This document shows positions 40,955-52,837 of a stretch of DNA of 64,000 nt, piece after piece. A program made the translations under genes and the position numbers. The stretch lies in assembly GCF_040054535.1 (NCBI RefSeq), contig NC_090780.1, positions 3,890,001-3,954,000 of the forward strand, read 5' to 3'. The stretch's first letter is position 1. Every line of letters begins with the position of its first letter. The DNA is from Antennarius striatus (lineage: Eukaryota; Chordata; Actinopteri; Lophiiformes; Antennariidae). A model generated the notes under the pieces. That model worked only from the letters and a program-made list of their open reading frames with translations. It made no database searches and had not been told where the DNA came from.

Positions 40955-42632
40955 ATGAGGTGAGTTTATTGATAGAGCAGCTTCTATCACCATGACAGTT
41001 CACTGCAAACGCAAACCAGTCCTCTCTTTCTGCTGAAAATGAATTTCTCAAATTCGATTTATACAAGTTATTTAGGAAGAGGTGGAAATATTGTTTCTCG
41101 ATAATTAACCATCAAGTTATCAAAACAGATGTGAGTCCAACTTAAAGGTAGATTTTTGTGGTGAAGAAGTGTAATTATGAGGGTCAGATTATCAGAGACT
41201 GAAGTGCCTCGGTGGGAAGTTTGAAGGCTGTCATTCAAGGTTTTAGGTCAGCTATAAAAATAAAAACTTCCAATGAAGTTCATGGCTCCAACTATTGATT
41301 GTGTTCCAATACTCTTTACTCTGCATACCCATTTTTGTTCTGAATTTCTTTACTGTATTGTCTGTGAAAGGGTAGATGTCTTTAAAATGTTAGAAAATTG
41401 TGAAAAACTCTTCACATTTTAAATTGCTTTGTTTTATCTCGTCTCATAAATATTTCATTTATCATTTTAAAAAATGATGTTGACAAAAGTGGTGTATTCT
41501 TGCAATATTTTAGTGAGCAGTATTCTGTAAAACTCCTCTGAAAACAATTTTCTAACAGTTCCATTGATTGATTCAGAAATCATTCCACCCCCTCAAGCGT
41601 TCGTGGAAAGCTCGGTGTCTGTGTAGAGCACACGTGATTTTTTAGAGAAAATGGTAATTTTCTGAAAAATATTCTGATTCAATGAGTGTGCTTTGTTCTT
41701 TTTTTTTCTCGTAGCTCTCCTGCCATGGATAAAAAGCCGATGAATCGAAAGATCAGTGCTGGCCAGCTGATTTTTGTTCCTCATAAGGACACAATCCGCC
41801 TGTTGGAGGTGTACGTCAAACGCAGCCTCAGCCTAAACGACGGGACCCTCGGACTTAAGAAGGAGGAGGACAAGGAGAAATTTGTGACAATTCCAAGAAG
41901 GCCAAGAAGACATTCCAGTGATCCTTCTCTTCACTTGATTGAGGAATCAAAAGATGATGAAATTGGTCCATTTTCTGTGGTGGGATCTCATGTAAATCAG
42001 CCGGAACCCATTTATGAAGAATCAAAGCCACCTCCAAAGAAAACAAAGAAGAAACCGTCACTTTGGAGAAGTTTACTCAACATTTTCTCTCGAAAAGGCA
42101 GTGAGGACAAAGATGAAGAGGAAGAAAGTCCACCAGAGATCCATGAGGTCTCCCAAGAAATAGAGTCCCCTGAAACTTTGACCACCTGCCTGCCGACAAC
42201 CCCGATAACATCACAAAAAAAAAAAATTAGGAAAAGAAAATCTATAAAACGGAGGATGTCCAAGAAACGGCTGTCTCGATTCGGTAAAGATCTGAACCCC
42301 GATGACATCACCAGAGTTGAAAGTAAGTTTAGAGGAACGTGGTTGTCTCTCTGTGTGTTAAGAAGCAACAAAGATCACGACTGACCTAAAACTTTTACTA
42401 GGTGTCCTCAGAATCAGAGGACACCCGGGTCACCCACGTTATTTGGGTGACCCGGGATGATTTTCCAGACGCACATTCCCAAGCGATTGGTTCTTGCCTT
42501 GCAGACATCCTCAGCGTGGAGCCGACCTACTCCTACTTTGAGAACATGTCACAGGAACTGGAAAAAATTGTCCAGGAGGTCCAAGAGAAGGAGGAAGAGT
42601 TGGCGCTCTCAGATGGTGAGAAAATGTTTGTC

Positions 42633-42728
<96 letters not shown>

Positions 42729-44151
42729 CATGTGGGGACAAAATAAAACCCGTTCATTTGAAGCACAAGAGGCAAAACGCTTTCACCTCTTTTCTCTTGT
42801 AGAAAAGTTTCATCCTAATTATCAGTTGTTCAGTGTTTGCTAATCTTTCTCTGCTTGTTCATGTTTTGTTTTTTTCAGAGGAGATCATCAACAGGATCAT
42901 TGCTCTGACCAAGGAGGAGGGCGATGCCATCAACAAAAAGGTCAATATTATCTCTGTTTTGCTTGTGAAATTCGTAAATGAAACTGACGCATTTCATAAT
43001 TTAGGAATACTTACAGTGCTTGAGATGCTATTAATTATCAAATAATTATATACAGTATATAAAGTATTTTTAACAACCAGGGGCTTCGATAATAAGCAAA
43101 ATAGTTTAGAGTTGAACAAAGTCAGGATGATTAAGAAGACCGGACTTGAAAAGAAAAAGAAAAGACAACTTCACGTTTCTTTTTTTTAGCTTTCATCTGT
43201 CACATGCAGCTGTTTCAGGGTTTGTGGTGCATCAGTCTCTGAGTTGCATAATGTGTTTCCTTTAAAGCCCCAGAGAAAAGGTGTGTGTGCAGAGAGAGAG
43301 AGTTATAAAACCAAGGCAGGAGGAGCATGTCATGTGACGTTTGGCCTTTCGGGTCGCTTTAATTATTGATCGGACAAAAATGACCTACACAGTGGCTGCA
43401 ACAATTCATTTAAATGTTTGACTAGTTTATTGACTTGCTGATTGAGTCAAGCTACTATTTTATATTTTCAGTTCAAGTAATTCCGAGATGATTGGTTGTT
43501 AAATATATTACGTCTGGCCATAAAATATTTGACCATTTGTTTAGGAAAAAACCCCCAAAAACATTTAGATGAAAATAGAATGTGAGGAAATCACATTATC
43601 AATTATTTCTACAGTTCAACTCATTTTTAAAAACCCTCAATTAATCATTAAAATGTTATCTCTGTATTTTAACATCCGTGCCCTTGTTACTTATGGTAGT
43701 CTTTGCCTTCTAATCTCATCTCCAGCTCAAAGAAAACCCAACGCTGGACAACTTCTTCCAGCGAATGTCATACTCGTCCTTCCAGATTTTGGCTGATGCA
43801 TATCTGGATAAAGAAGCGTCACCGGTCCACAATCCCCCCACTGTCCTCCCAACAGCCCCGGAGCTGGTCAAGCTGGCTTTTGCCTATGATTTTACAGCTA
43901 AGGTAGCCCGGCTGTCCAAACAGAATGTAGGTCACATAACTGGCCTTGGGAACCGTTATCTGCAGGACCGATTCGAATACAAACAGGTAAATATCAGTCA
44001 TTTTTTTGTGATATTTAAATCACATGATAGTAAAGATTGAAGAAATAATAAGAAAAAAAAATCAAACATGCACACTATGAGGTTTACTATAAGAGGTTTT
44101 GCTATTTTTCAGGCATGTACGGATCATCCTTTGTCTGACAGTGAGGGCTGA
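40955..44151 (+). CDS. bcl2l14: Apoptosis facilitator Bcl-2-like protein 14 (Bcl-G)-like
   Basis: Member of the Bcl-2 family (Bcl-G branch), thought to act in apoptosis regulation. Exons are 40955-40959, 41715-42322, 42412-42615, 42879-42940, 43726-43986 and 44113-44151, phase-consistent, giving 392 residues. The split first codons read MSSPA-MDKKPMNRK; translation could instead begin at the ATG at 41725. Residues ~1-200 are basic and low-complexity (KKTKKKPS, KKKIRKRKSIKRRMSKKRLS), resembling a nuclear or membrane-binding region. The C-terminal part, with EEIINRIIALTKEEGDAI, LKENPTLDNFFQRMSYSSFQ, AYDFTAKVARL and GLGNRYLQDRF, aligns in order with the C-terminal half of human BCL2L14 as I remember it. 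No C-terminal membrane anchor is seen, as in Bcl-G. Human BCL2L14 is about 327 aa. A 93-nt part of the third exon appears optional. Confidence 0.7.
42401..42456. repeat. Two adjoining perfect hairpins at a splice acceptor
   Basis: Hairpin 1 has arms GGTGTCCTC (42401-42409) and GAGGACACC (42417-42425), with a 7-base loop. Hairpin 2 has arms CCCGGGTCACCCA (42424-42436) and TGGGTGACCCGGG (42444-42456), with a 7-base loop. Both are perfect and they overlap by two bases. The exon acceptor CTCAG (ending at 42411) sits in the first stem-loop. Confidence 0.9.
42635..42727. repeat. (GT)n microsatellite beside a splice donor
   Basis: About 46 GT units start 20 bases after the donor at 42616, in the intron of the bcl2l14-like gene. 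Confidence 0.95.
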
Positions 44152-47105
44152 AGGGGGCCCGGCAGGAACAGAACCCAATGCTTCAACTCAAAACGTTGAT
44201 TCGTCAACTTGTCTTAGAACCACAGATGGAGTTCAGGAGGAGCTGTAGGTTCCAATTCTCGACTCGATCGATGATGTGCGGACAGCAGATTTTGTGTTTT
44301 TTGGACACAGCAATTCATTTTACATTTTTATTTGAGTTTGAAAGGTTTGTGATAGAACAAAAGCTGAAGGTGGGATTCTGCTGTACCGGGATTTCTGTAG
44401 GAAAACTAGTTGAAATGCTTGTATTGTATTGAGGATGTGCCGTTGCTTCTACAAGTGATACAACGCAGGTAATGCTTTTGTTCTTTTTTTAAAAGTCTGC
44501 TTTAAGTCGGCTTCAATGCTTTCTGTGTTGCCTTGCTAAATATAAAAAGAACAACACAATTCCCTTTCATATATTTAAGGTAAAATATGTGCAATATACA
44601 TTTTTTGAATTTTTTTTACATTCCTAGGATTTTAAATTGAACAAAATATGTACTAGAAGAAAAAAAGAGATGTGAGCCACATTTACTTCGATGAATGCTG
44701 GCATTCATTTGACATACTCAAATAAATTATATTTAATGTATTGATATTGTAATGTTTCTGTGCATATTCAGACCGGAAACTTTTATTCCATGAATTTCAC
44801 TTCTTCTCAACCAGAAGTGGAATGGAATGTGTTATATCATGCAGCTGAAGGCTATGCTTCGGTTCCTTTTAGATGGGTGTGTCTGGTTGTTGTTGTTGTG
44901 TGTCGTGCAGCAGTTTTCCTCCTGATCGTAAATTGGTTCACAAGATAAATTTTAAGGCTTGTTAAAGTCGAAAGTGCTGTAATTACCTGAAATATAGTGG
45001 CCTCTGTCATGCAGACTTTTTATATATATTGCTTAAACTCTAATGTAAAAAGGTTTGGTAGCAGTGCCCTACTTGACAGTGACCTAGTTGTGGTAAATTT
45101 GAGGAAGAAGAACTCGATTCTGCCACACCTCTAGCCTCACTACATACCGCCAGATACGCAAAGACAGCAAAGTGTAGTATTGGACTGTGTGTGTGGAAGA
45201 CACACCTTGCTGCGCCTCCAACATGTGTTGAAAGCAGCAGCAGGAAATGCAAGCAGCGTGGATTAATTATGGGTGTGTCCCGGTGCTTTGAGTTCACTGC
45301 AGGTTGTTGGGAGCAGAGATACACAGATGTGAAAGATGGAATGTGACTCCGGATGTGCCAGTGCATGATTCAAGTCTGCGTCTTTTCTGTGGAACAGGAT
45401 CCCCTGCAGGAAGGAGACTTTTCTCATGAAAGACACATTTGAAACCAACCAGAACTAATATATTCACAAGAAATGATCGTGCAATCAGCAGGACAGAGTT
45501 TAAAATGAACTTAGTCCGGAAAAAAAAGAAAGAACGATGGAAGTAAAATAAGTGTGTGTCTATGTGTGTGTGTCGTGTGTAGTCACTGAAAAGCAATCTG
45601 CTTCTAATAGACTGATGAGTATTGGTGACATCACAGTTGAACCAGTCCTGGTCAGATATGATAATGATAATGATAATTCACACTTTATTGATCCCCAGAT
45701 CAGTAAATTAATATGATTTGGACTTAACTGCAATGCAGCTGACATCCTGTGTCCAGCGGTCAAACATTTAAAATATTTGTGTTTTCATATAATCTATACT
45801 TTCAATGATGAAATGCGAACACGTTTTAAGGATTTAAATGTAGTTTTGCTTTTTCATCGATACACACATTAGAATGTTATGTAAATTCTCACTACATGAT
45901 AAATCTAGAATTTGTGGTTTCTATTTTCCCCATGTTACAGCCATATTCAATCAACCTTACTATTACTACTACAAGTACAACTTGAGAGAACTTGTTGAAA
46001 CACGTTGAAACAGAATATCTGCAAGGAAAAATACAGTTGTACCAAATGTTAACACCAAGTAGGGAAAAATAGAATAGCAGAAAAAAATAGAGAAAGGGAG
46101 GAAATTCATTAATGTACAAGCTACTGTGTCATGAAGAAATGATATCTAATTGTTTTTGTGAGTCATGACACCAGAGCTTTTGATACATAACAGGCTTTTA
46201 CTTCCTTAATTTAGTTTATGACACTAAAGGAGCCATCTGGTACGTATGGTATCCGGAAACGGGAAAAAATATGTTTTTATTTCCTTTAAGGGTGACAAGT
46301 GTTGGGAAGTCCACTGACTTTGGCCTTGAGCAATCTCAATACCTGCAGATCCATCATTCTGTCGATGACTCACATCTCATTTGAATACCAAGTCACACGT
46401 CACTGAATATGCTGGGGGACTTTTTCCTAACGCTTTTTGCTTGTGACAGCTAACAGGTCTGTAGCTGAGTTAACCCTACCCATACACGTGGTTTCAGGCC
46501 CCCTGGTCCAATCTGCACCTATCATTAGTCCAACCATCTCCCACGGAAAACATCTTATCTGACCACTGAAGTCAATAAAATACTTAGACATGTTCTTTAA
46601 TTGTGTTCTTTCACAATTTTTTTTAACAATCTCACAAAAAAAAGGTGCTGCAAAACAAGGTGACTAAGTGGTTCATTTCAGTCCTGTTCAGGATAGTGGC
46701 AGAATCGCTTTCATGTTTAGTTGTATCATGGCTTTTCCCTTTAACCCTTTATTGGCTGCTCATTAAAATAATTTAAAATGATACCTTAGACTGTTACTGG
46801 AGGACTTCCTGTTGTAACTTTTTTTTTTTTTTTTTTAATGTCGTAGAAAATCCAAATTACCAAAAGTTGTCACTTACTCAATGAAGGGTTAAGCTAGAGC
46901 CGTTATGTGGTTTTAGTTTTCTGACCAACAGGATGGTCTGGATTGCCTCAGGCAGATGAATGTCCAGTCTGGACTATTTTTAGCAAGTAAAATCAGCTTC
47001 ATCAGTTTCATAATCTCTAAAACGTTTCTCACCTCTTTGGAATATCTACCATAATTGCTTTTAAATCAATTAAAAGACAACGGCACGTGTGGAAACTTTT
47101 ACATT
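44152..47105. other. 3' UTR of the bcl2l14-like gene and intergenic DNA
   Basis: AATAAA at 44721-44726 may end the bcl2l14-like transcript. The rest holds no recognised gene. A LINE tail relic lies at about 45650-45715 and a T-run near 46821. Confidence 0.45.
45650..45715 (-). mobile_element. LINE 3' tail relic
   Basis: The minus strand reads CTGGGGATCAATAAAGTGTG, a typical fish LINE/SINE tail, followed by a short (ATTATC)n repeat. Only the tail survives. Confidence 0.5.
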
Positions 47106-47134
47106 TTTATTGCTTTTCTAACAGAGAATGTTGA

Positions 47135-47864
47135 TTAATCAAAGAGACCGAAGCCCATGTCTTCGTCTGACTCTTCTGATTCGTCTTTCTTCTCTTCTTT
47201 TTTCTCTTCTGCTGAGAAAAAGAATCAACGGTCACAAATAACAGGTTGACAAGATTATTTCACAGCACTGATGACAAACAAAGTTGAACCGATCGTGGTT
47301 GCTGCTACTTCTCGTTATGATTTAGCTGACGTGGTATTGTAATGCAATATAAAAATGTCATTAAGAACTTCAACCCTGCAGACATTGGAGGCATCCATTT
47401 TAGCAAGTTTCCAGAGGAGTTTCTACATACCAGCAGCGGGTGCTTCCCCGGCTCCTGTCAGCCCACCAGCAGCAGCAGGTGCGGCCACAGCCCCACCTGC
47501 TGGTACGGAGGCCAATTTAGCGAGGCCTGTGGTAAAGGAAAGAAACGTTTAATTTGGAAATCAAGTATGACTCATGTTCAGTGAATGCTTGATGAGGGAT
47601 CTTTACCTGAGTTCATGACTTCATTGATGTCTTTTCCATTTAGCTCATTGATGACCTGCCAAGAAATGCAGAATTCAATATAAGCAAGACACCATTTTCG
47701 GGAAAACAAATCACAAGAATTTTTGTTATTACATAGGATACCTTGTTCAAGCGTTCATCATCGGCCTCAATTCCCACGCTGCCCAATATTCCCTTGATGT
47801 CTTTTGCAGAAGGGCTGGTGTTTCCACCGAGTACAGCCAGGAGGTAAGCGGCTACGTAACGCAT
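47135..47864 (-). CDS. rplp2: 60S acidic ribosomal protein P2
   Basis: Stalk protein of the large ribosomal subunit. It pairs with P1 and recruits elongation factors. Coding exons on the minus strand are 47864-47742, 47655-47607, 47526-47431 and 47211-47135, in phase, giving 114 residues (human P2 has 115). The start [15 protein letters not shown], the [20 protein letters not shown] block, an Ala/Gly-rich hinge, the acidic [17 protein letters not shown] and the universal P-protein tail DMGFGLFD are all present. The last intron ends in CAGCAG (tandem acceptor), so one Ala may be included or skipped. A noncoding first exon lies near 48597-48650, and AATAAA on the minus strand is at 47111-47106. 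No damage was seen. Confidence 0.95.
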
Positions 47865-48596
47865 TCTGCAATTTAAAAGACACACAACAAGTTACGTCAA
47901 CAAGCAACAAGAAGGACACCCTAAAGCTCAAGTATGTGGCTTATATGTATGACACTTAAATTCCACTAGAAATAACTGAACAGGCTGTATTCACTTGTTG
48001 CTTATGCTGAAAGCTTGTGTATCTGGAATAGACACGACGTTTCCAGTGAATTATTGAGTTCTCAACGGATGGTTTGGGGTTTAAAATGCATTGAATGGTC
48101 AACATGTTCAGCCTCAGTTCCCATTTTGTATTTAAGTGTCCACAAAAATGAGGATTATTCACTTATTCACCATGATTCTGTTTTTGACAAATCAATGTTA
48201 TTCGTGAATTGACACAAATGTCGTCTTTTCCGACCCGGAGTTTGTTTACATGGAGTTCAGTTTGAAGTTAGCTGAGCCAATGTAAACATTAGGTGTCCCA
48301 ATATTTAAAATACCTTTTCCCCCACGCAGGTAAGTTAGGAATTTAGGAAAGGTCAGAGTTTAGAATTCTGTTGTTACTATTGTGAGCTGGACAAAACATT
48401 TCACCGGCTATACGTCACACCTCTGACATGTGATTGAGTCAAAGCTAGCATGGCGCCCGGAGGTTTCCTTCGACAGTGTGTGTAAATGACGACACAACGT
48501 TTTTAAAATGTTTACACGATTATCAAACGCCCAGGAAATGCAGTTAGATGTGGAAGGAACACACACAAACAGCCAAAACTACACGTTTTTACTCAC

Positions 48597-48660
48597 TTTT
48601 AAGTCTTAATCGACACGAAACGTCAGACACGCTTGGCAAACCGGAAGAGAGAAGGAGGTG
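48597..48660 (-). promoter_or_regulatory. rplp2: rplp2 first exon with 5'-TOP-like start
   Basis: On the minus strand a pyrimidine tract CCTTCTCTCTTCCGG (about 48656-48642) marks the probable start site. It is of the 5'-TOP type that couples ribosomal-protein mRNAs to mTOR-controlled translation. The exon ends at donor AAAA|GTGAGT (48597). An ETS-like CCGGAA (minus-strand TTCCGG) lies within the tract. Confidence 0.6.
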
Positions 48661-48664
48661 GTAC

Positions 48665-49780
48665 CGGAAATACTAGCACAGTGGAATGCATCGATCTCAT
48701 TGGTCCGATTAGGGACAAGGACGTAGACGTCATCATGTCTCTAAACCAATGAACAACTGGATCAGTGAAAAAAAAAATCTATTACGTCTATTCCTTCGTT
48801 GTTCTCGGGTTTCCCGTCACCATTTTCCTCAAATATCTAGATATTTTCATTTGAAATTCACCTGGTATTTGTTCCTACAGTCCATTTTACTGGTTGGAAT
48901 AGGAATACTGTATAACATTGCAGTTAACAATGAAAAGTGACAGCTATTAAGTTTGAATGCTCAATATGTCTGATGTTTGTCTTACATTTTTTAAAAATAT
49001 ACAGCACAACTACAATCTGTGATTTTTTTGAATGAAATCCAAGAAGTGATAGAAATTGAAAAAGTGGCATTAGCGACTGTTTCTAATACACAACTAGAAA
49101 CACCTTAAAAATAGGCAGCTCCCAGTATAGTAGGCAACAAGAATACAAATATCATTTTAGATATATAATTACCGATCTATTTTTATAAAGGATAACAGGT
49201 AAAACACAATGAAATATGTAAGTAATTTACAAAAGCGCATTATTTCTGTTGTGATTAAATATTTTTAAGTAAGTGCTGACCATTAAACTGCTAGCAGCTA
49301 ATGAATAAATGAATACTGTATATAAGACATATTCTGATTGAGTAAGATTGTACTGTAGATACAGCTATGTACACATTCTTTCTCTGTAACGACTTAAACT
49401 GGGTAAATTCACAGGGTGGATTTGAGCTCAGGATCCTTTTGCTGCAAGACATCAGTACTGCTCTGTGTCAACATGCTGCTGAATAGTAATCTTATGAAAT
49501 CCTAATTTAACACCCTGAATCATGCTTGAATTATTAGGTGGTTCTAAATATAGAAATTTATATTGTATGAAACTACTATATTTTATGTAACTACAAATTC
49601 CAAAACTAAACATGTTACATTAGAGATAACTTAGCTTTTATATGAAACACATGGCAGTGGCATCAGACTGAATGGAACATGTAAGCTATGAAATGAATAA
49701 ATAAAGGGCAGAGATTGGGAGGTAGGTATGCCACAATAATAACATTGTCACAAGTGCGCCGACAGGACAGCAGGCAAATA
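48665..49780. other. Intergenic, AT-rich, nothing recognised
   Basis: No gene, RNA or clear mobile element was seen. Confidence 0.4.
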
Positions 49781-49963
49781 ATGACTTTGTTTATTTCATC
49801 CATTATTTATTTTTATCAATTCATCATCAAATATAAAATACAGGCATTATTCAGTTGTTACTGTGTCTTTTACTTACATGTAGCTATAAACTGATTCTTG
49901 AAACAGGTACTGTCACATGTCCATAAAACAGTAGAAAACACACAAAATCTTAAATCTATTAAC

Positions 49964-50308
49964 CTACAATTCAAGTAACTCCTCTTTTCTCTCATTGGAC
50001 GAGAGCCAGTTGAAGAGGAAGATCACTGAGTCGGACACAAAGGATGCAATCTTTTTCACGTTTGTCACATACCACATTTTATAGACAAACTCTCCCAGAA
50101 ACACAAAGATAAAAATGGCCAAGATCCCTAGAAACATGCGGTCGATATAAAACTGAGCCTTTTCTCTGAAGGTCCACTGCTCCCATGGTAGTGCTCGCCT
50201 GGCTTCAACATATTTACTGAAGTGTAACAAGGATTTCTGCTCGTCATCCAGCTCTTCCTCCGGGTCATCAAAGGCTTGGTCATCCTCTTCTCTATCAGCG
50301 TTGGCCAT
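49964..50308 (-). CDS. Unrecognised small single-pass membrane protein
   Basis: Single minus-strand exon of 114 codons from the ATG at 50308 (context GTAAAATGG). An in-frame ATG 10 codons earlier (50338) sits in a poor A-rich context. Residues 1-25 are very acidic (REEDDQAFDDPEEELDDEQ). Residues 30-50 are amphipathic and aromatic (KYVEARRALPWEQWTFREK). A clear membrane segment, FLGILAIFIFVFLGEFVY, follows at about 57-75. The tail includes a second hydrophobic stretch (SFVSDSVIFLFNWL) and ends KEELLEL. AATAAA-like signals on the minus strand lie near 49795. I do not recognise the family. The strongly biased domains and clean frame suggest a real protein. Confidence 0.6.
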   Translation of the reverse strand: MANADREEDDQAFDDPEEELDDEQKSLLHFSKYVEARRALPWEQWTFREKAQFYIDRMFLGILAIFIFVFLGEFVYKMWYVTNVKKIASFVSDSVIFLFNWLSSNERKEELLEL

Positions 50309-50344
50309 TTTACAGTTGTTTGATGCTGTGAATGACATTTTTTT

Positions 50345-52625
50345 TTTCTTCAGGCATTTGTTGATGGTAAATGTACCAGAATCACATGAAGTGTTGACTG
50401 TTCCTCCTGTAAACTTGGTAAATATTTACTGTAACCATTTTATGACTGTGAGATCTTACCTCCAAGAAGATAAATCTACTATGAAGATAAGATTCAGTAG
50501 AAAATCCCTGCTTTCTGTCTCCGTACTTAAACCATGTTTGTGCCCCTAGTATTCTGTAGGCTGACAGTCACAGAAGTGCACAGTGAGAAGGCTGTAAATG
50601 TCAGGCTGGTTCTGCAGCTCCTACCTCATTAAGACGAAGGCTGGGGATTAGGCAGCACTCAGCAGTTTCCAATCCCTCAGCAAGGATTAAGGTGACAGAT
50701 GGTAGAATACGTCTTGATATGTTTGTGCAGGAGGGACAGAGAGACCAGACAGAAGATGATGGCTTAGAATGATGCCATGTTCATGTAAAACCATTCAACC
50801 CTAAATTTCTTACATGGTCACAGCATACCTGACAGGTGATAAATGTGAGAACAATAAACCTCCCTCTAGACATGTAGTATGAATGTAAAACCCATATATC
50901 AAGTAGCAAAAATGATTAATTTTAAAACCCAGATTAGTTCATTGTGTAAGTAGAGGTAGTGTGACTGAAACCAGCCAAACTGATGACAGAGCAGAACTGA
51001 CACAGCTTTAGTAAAAGCTTCAGAATTTAAATAAATCACTTTGGCATAATGCTCTATAGGCAATCTACACAAATGGTAAAGAGCATTTTAGCCTTTAGCC
51101 ACAGCTTTTAATAAATGACTCAAACCAGCTGAATTGGCTGAAGAGGAGCCCACATGCTGTGATAAAAAGTAATGTCGAGATTGCTGTGATGGTGCCAGAG
51201 CCCTCTTTCATTTTCTTTAGTGATTTTGTTCTGAATGTGCCTTCCAGGCAGGGCCTTTTCTTTTTTTGTGTGTATTGAATGGTTTTCTGTGATAAAATAA
51301 ATCAATAGAAAGCAGAACTCGTATGGCTACTGACAAAACAGCAGACAATGAGGTGGAAGATGAATCCTACCAGCTCCCTTGAGCTGCTGAGATTTCCTGT
51401 GGCTCCACCAGGAGGTCAAAAGTTTTCATCACCTGCTAAGGAGCTTAGGTGATCAATTAAGTTTTTAGCGATCTGTTACCAAGCAACAGATGTTTCTGAA
51501 ACTTGGTGGGATGTTTAGACATGAAAGAAAAAGCTTGAAGTGGATTCTAACAAAGGAACAGATACACAACTTTATTTTACTCTCTTTGCTTTAGGAGATG
51601 GAGCTTTTTGTCACTTTTTCTGTTGGTTTTAAGGCAAAATTTGGGAATGTTTAGCCAAGCAGTCAGGCACGTAGCAAGGTACATAGCGGATCTGAAAGAA
51701 AATATTTAGTTATATATTACTTTTTGGACTATTTTTGACTATCTGACAGATTGTCTAGAAAAAGTGGCCACTGTTCCACTGGGAAACGACTGAATTTTGG
51801 AGCAGATCTCTGCTTTTGACACATCCAAAAGAAGCAATGTATGAAATCCTCACTGCTCCTCTGGATGTTTACATGTGGTGATCTCTTTTTCTTGGGTTGG
51901 ATAAAAAAGATCAATGATTCTTCTGAGAACCCAAAGGAACTCATAGTAACGGCACACACATCTTGACTGTTAAAGGCTTTTTAATTCATTTTATTCAGTG
52001 GGATACTCCAATCCTTCTAGGATGGGTTGTATTTGATACAAACCCTCATTCTGCTCTCAGGAGGAATTATTTTAGATATGTTGATCTTTTTTCACTTAGC
52101 ACCAGAGGTCAACAGTTTACTTCATCCTACCGCTTTGGTTATCGAAGCAAACTTTGTTTGCTAGATGTTTCAAAAATGTTAGCATGCTTATAACATGCTG
52201 CAGTTAAGAGATGAGCATAATTCAATCTTATATTAAAAAAGTAGTGCCATCTCTACATGTTCTTTAGATCCTATTTGAATTTGTAGAATTACAAAACAAG
52301 AACTGTACCATCAACAATTTAGAAGAAGAAAATATATTAATACTTTTTCTGGTGAAAACAGGCTTTTTAAATGTGAAAAGTTTTGATATAAATTCTTTTG
52401 TTGACATGCATGCAGTATTATCATTCAATATTAATCAATTGAAGAAACCTGAAGTAGAAATAATACATTGCATTTTGAAAACATTCTTCTATGATGAAGC
52501 CTCGTTGTCTTTAAAACTAAATGAGCTAAAGATGCTGTTTGTGAACTGGTCACGAATGAACACGTTCCGTCAATCAATGTGGTCCTTTGTTGTGGATATT
52601 AGTAGGCTAATATTGCAGATCCGCA
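50345..52625. other. Intergenic, nothing recognised
   Basis: AT-rich DNA. A plus-strand frame at 52352-52684 (110 codons) runs into the GAATGAAT-tailed repeat and looks like chance or repeat sequence. Confidence 0.4.
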
Positions 52626-52627
52626 GT

Positions 52628-52787
52628 GCACTGGTGTCACACCCGGCTTTCCCCCCGCCTCACGCCCTTAGTCAGCTGGGATAGGCTCCAGCTCCTCGTG
52701 ACCCGCCACAGCGGAAGAAGCGGTAGGCGATGAATGAATGAATGAATGAATGAATGAATGAATGAATGAATGAATGAATGAATGAAT
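52628..52787 (+). mobile_element. Retroelement 3' end, GAATGAAT-tailed family, copy 2
   Basis: It contains AGCTGGGATAGGCTCCAGC, GTGACCCGCCACAGCGGA and a (TGAA)n tail at 52735-52787. It ends about 50 bp beyond the stop codon of the minus-strand adenosine receptor. Confidence 0.55.
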
Positions 52788-52837
52788 ATTGCAAATATCA
52801 CAGAATCTCAGCGCTGCTACTGGTCCTTATGTCACCG

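Noticed and set aside
42639-42741. Minus-strand His/Thr repeat protein and plus-strand Cys/Val repeat protein
   Set aside because: Translations of the GT microsatellite, not genes. The same applies to 59632-59847 and 63370-63738.
45040-45596. Overlapping minus-strand open frames of 100 or more codons
   Set aside because: Composition is low-complexity (Ser and His runs), no splice context or family motif is seen, and frames overlap each other; likely chance.
47866-48596. snoRNA in rplp2 intron 1 (a host-gene intron in mammals)
   Set aside because: I could not find a convincing H/ACA or C/D box pair with a matching stem by eye.
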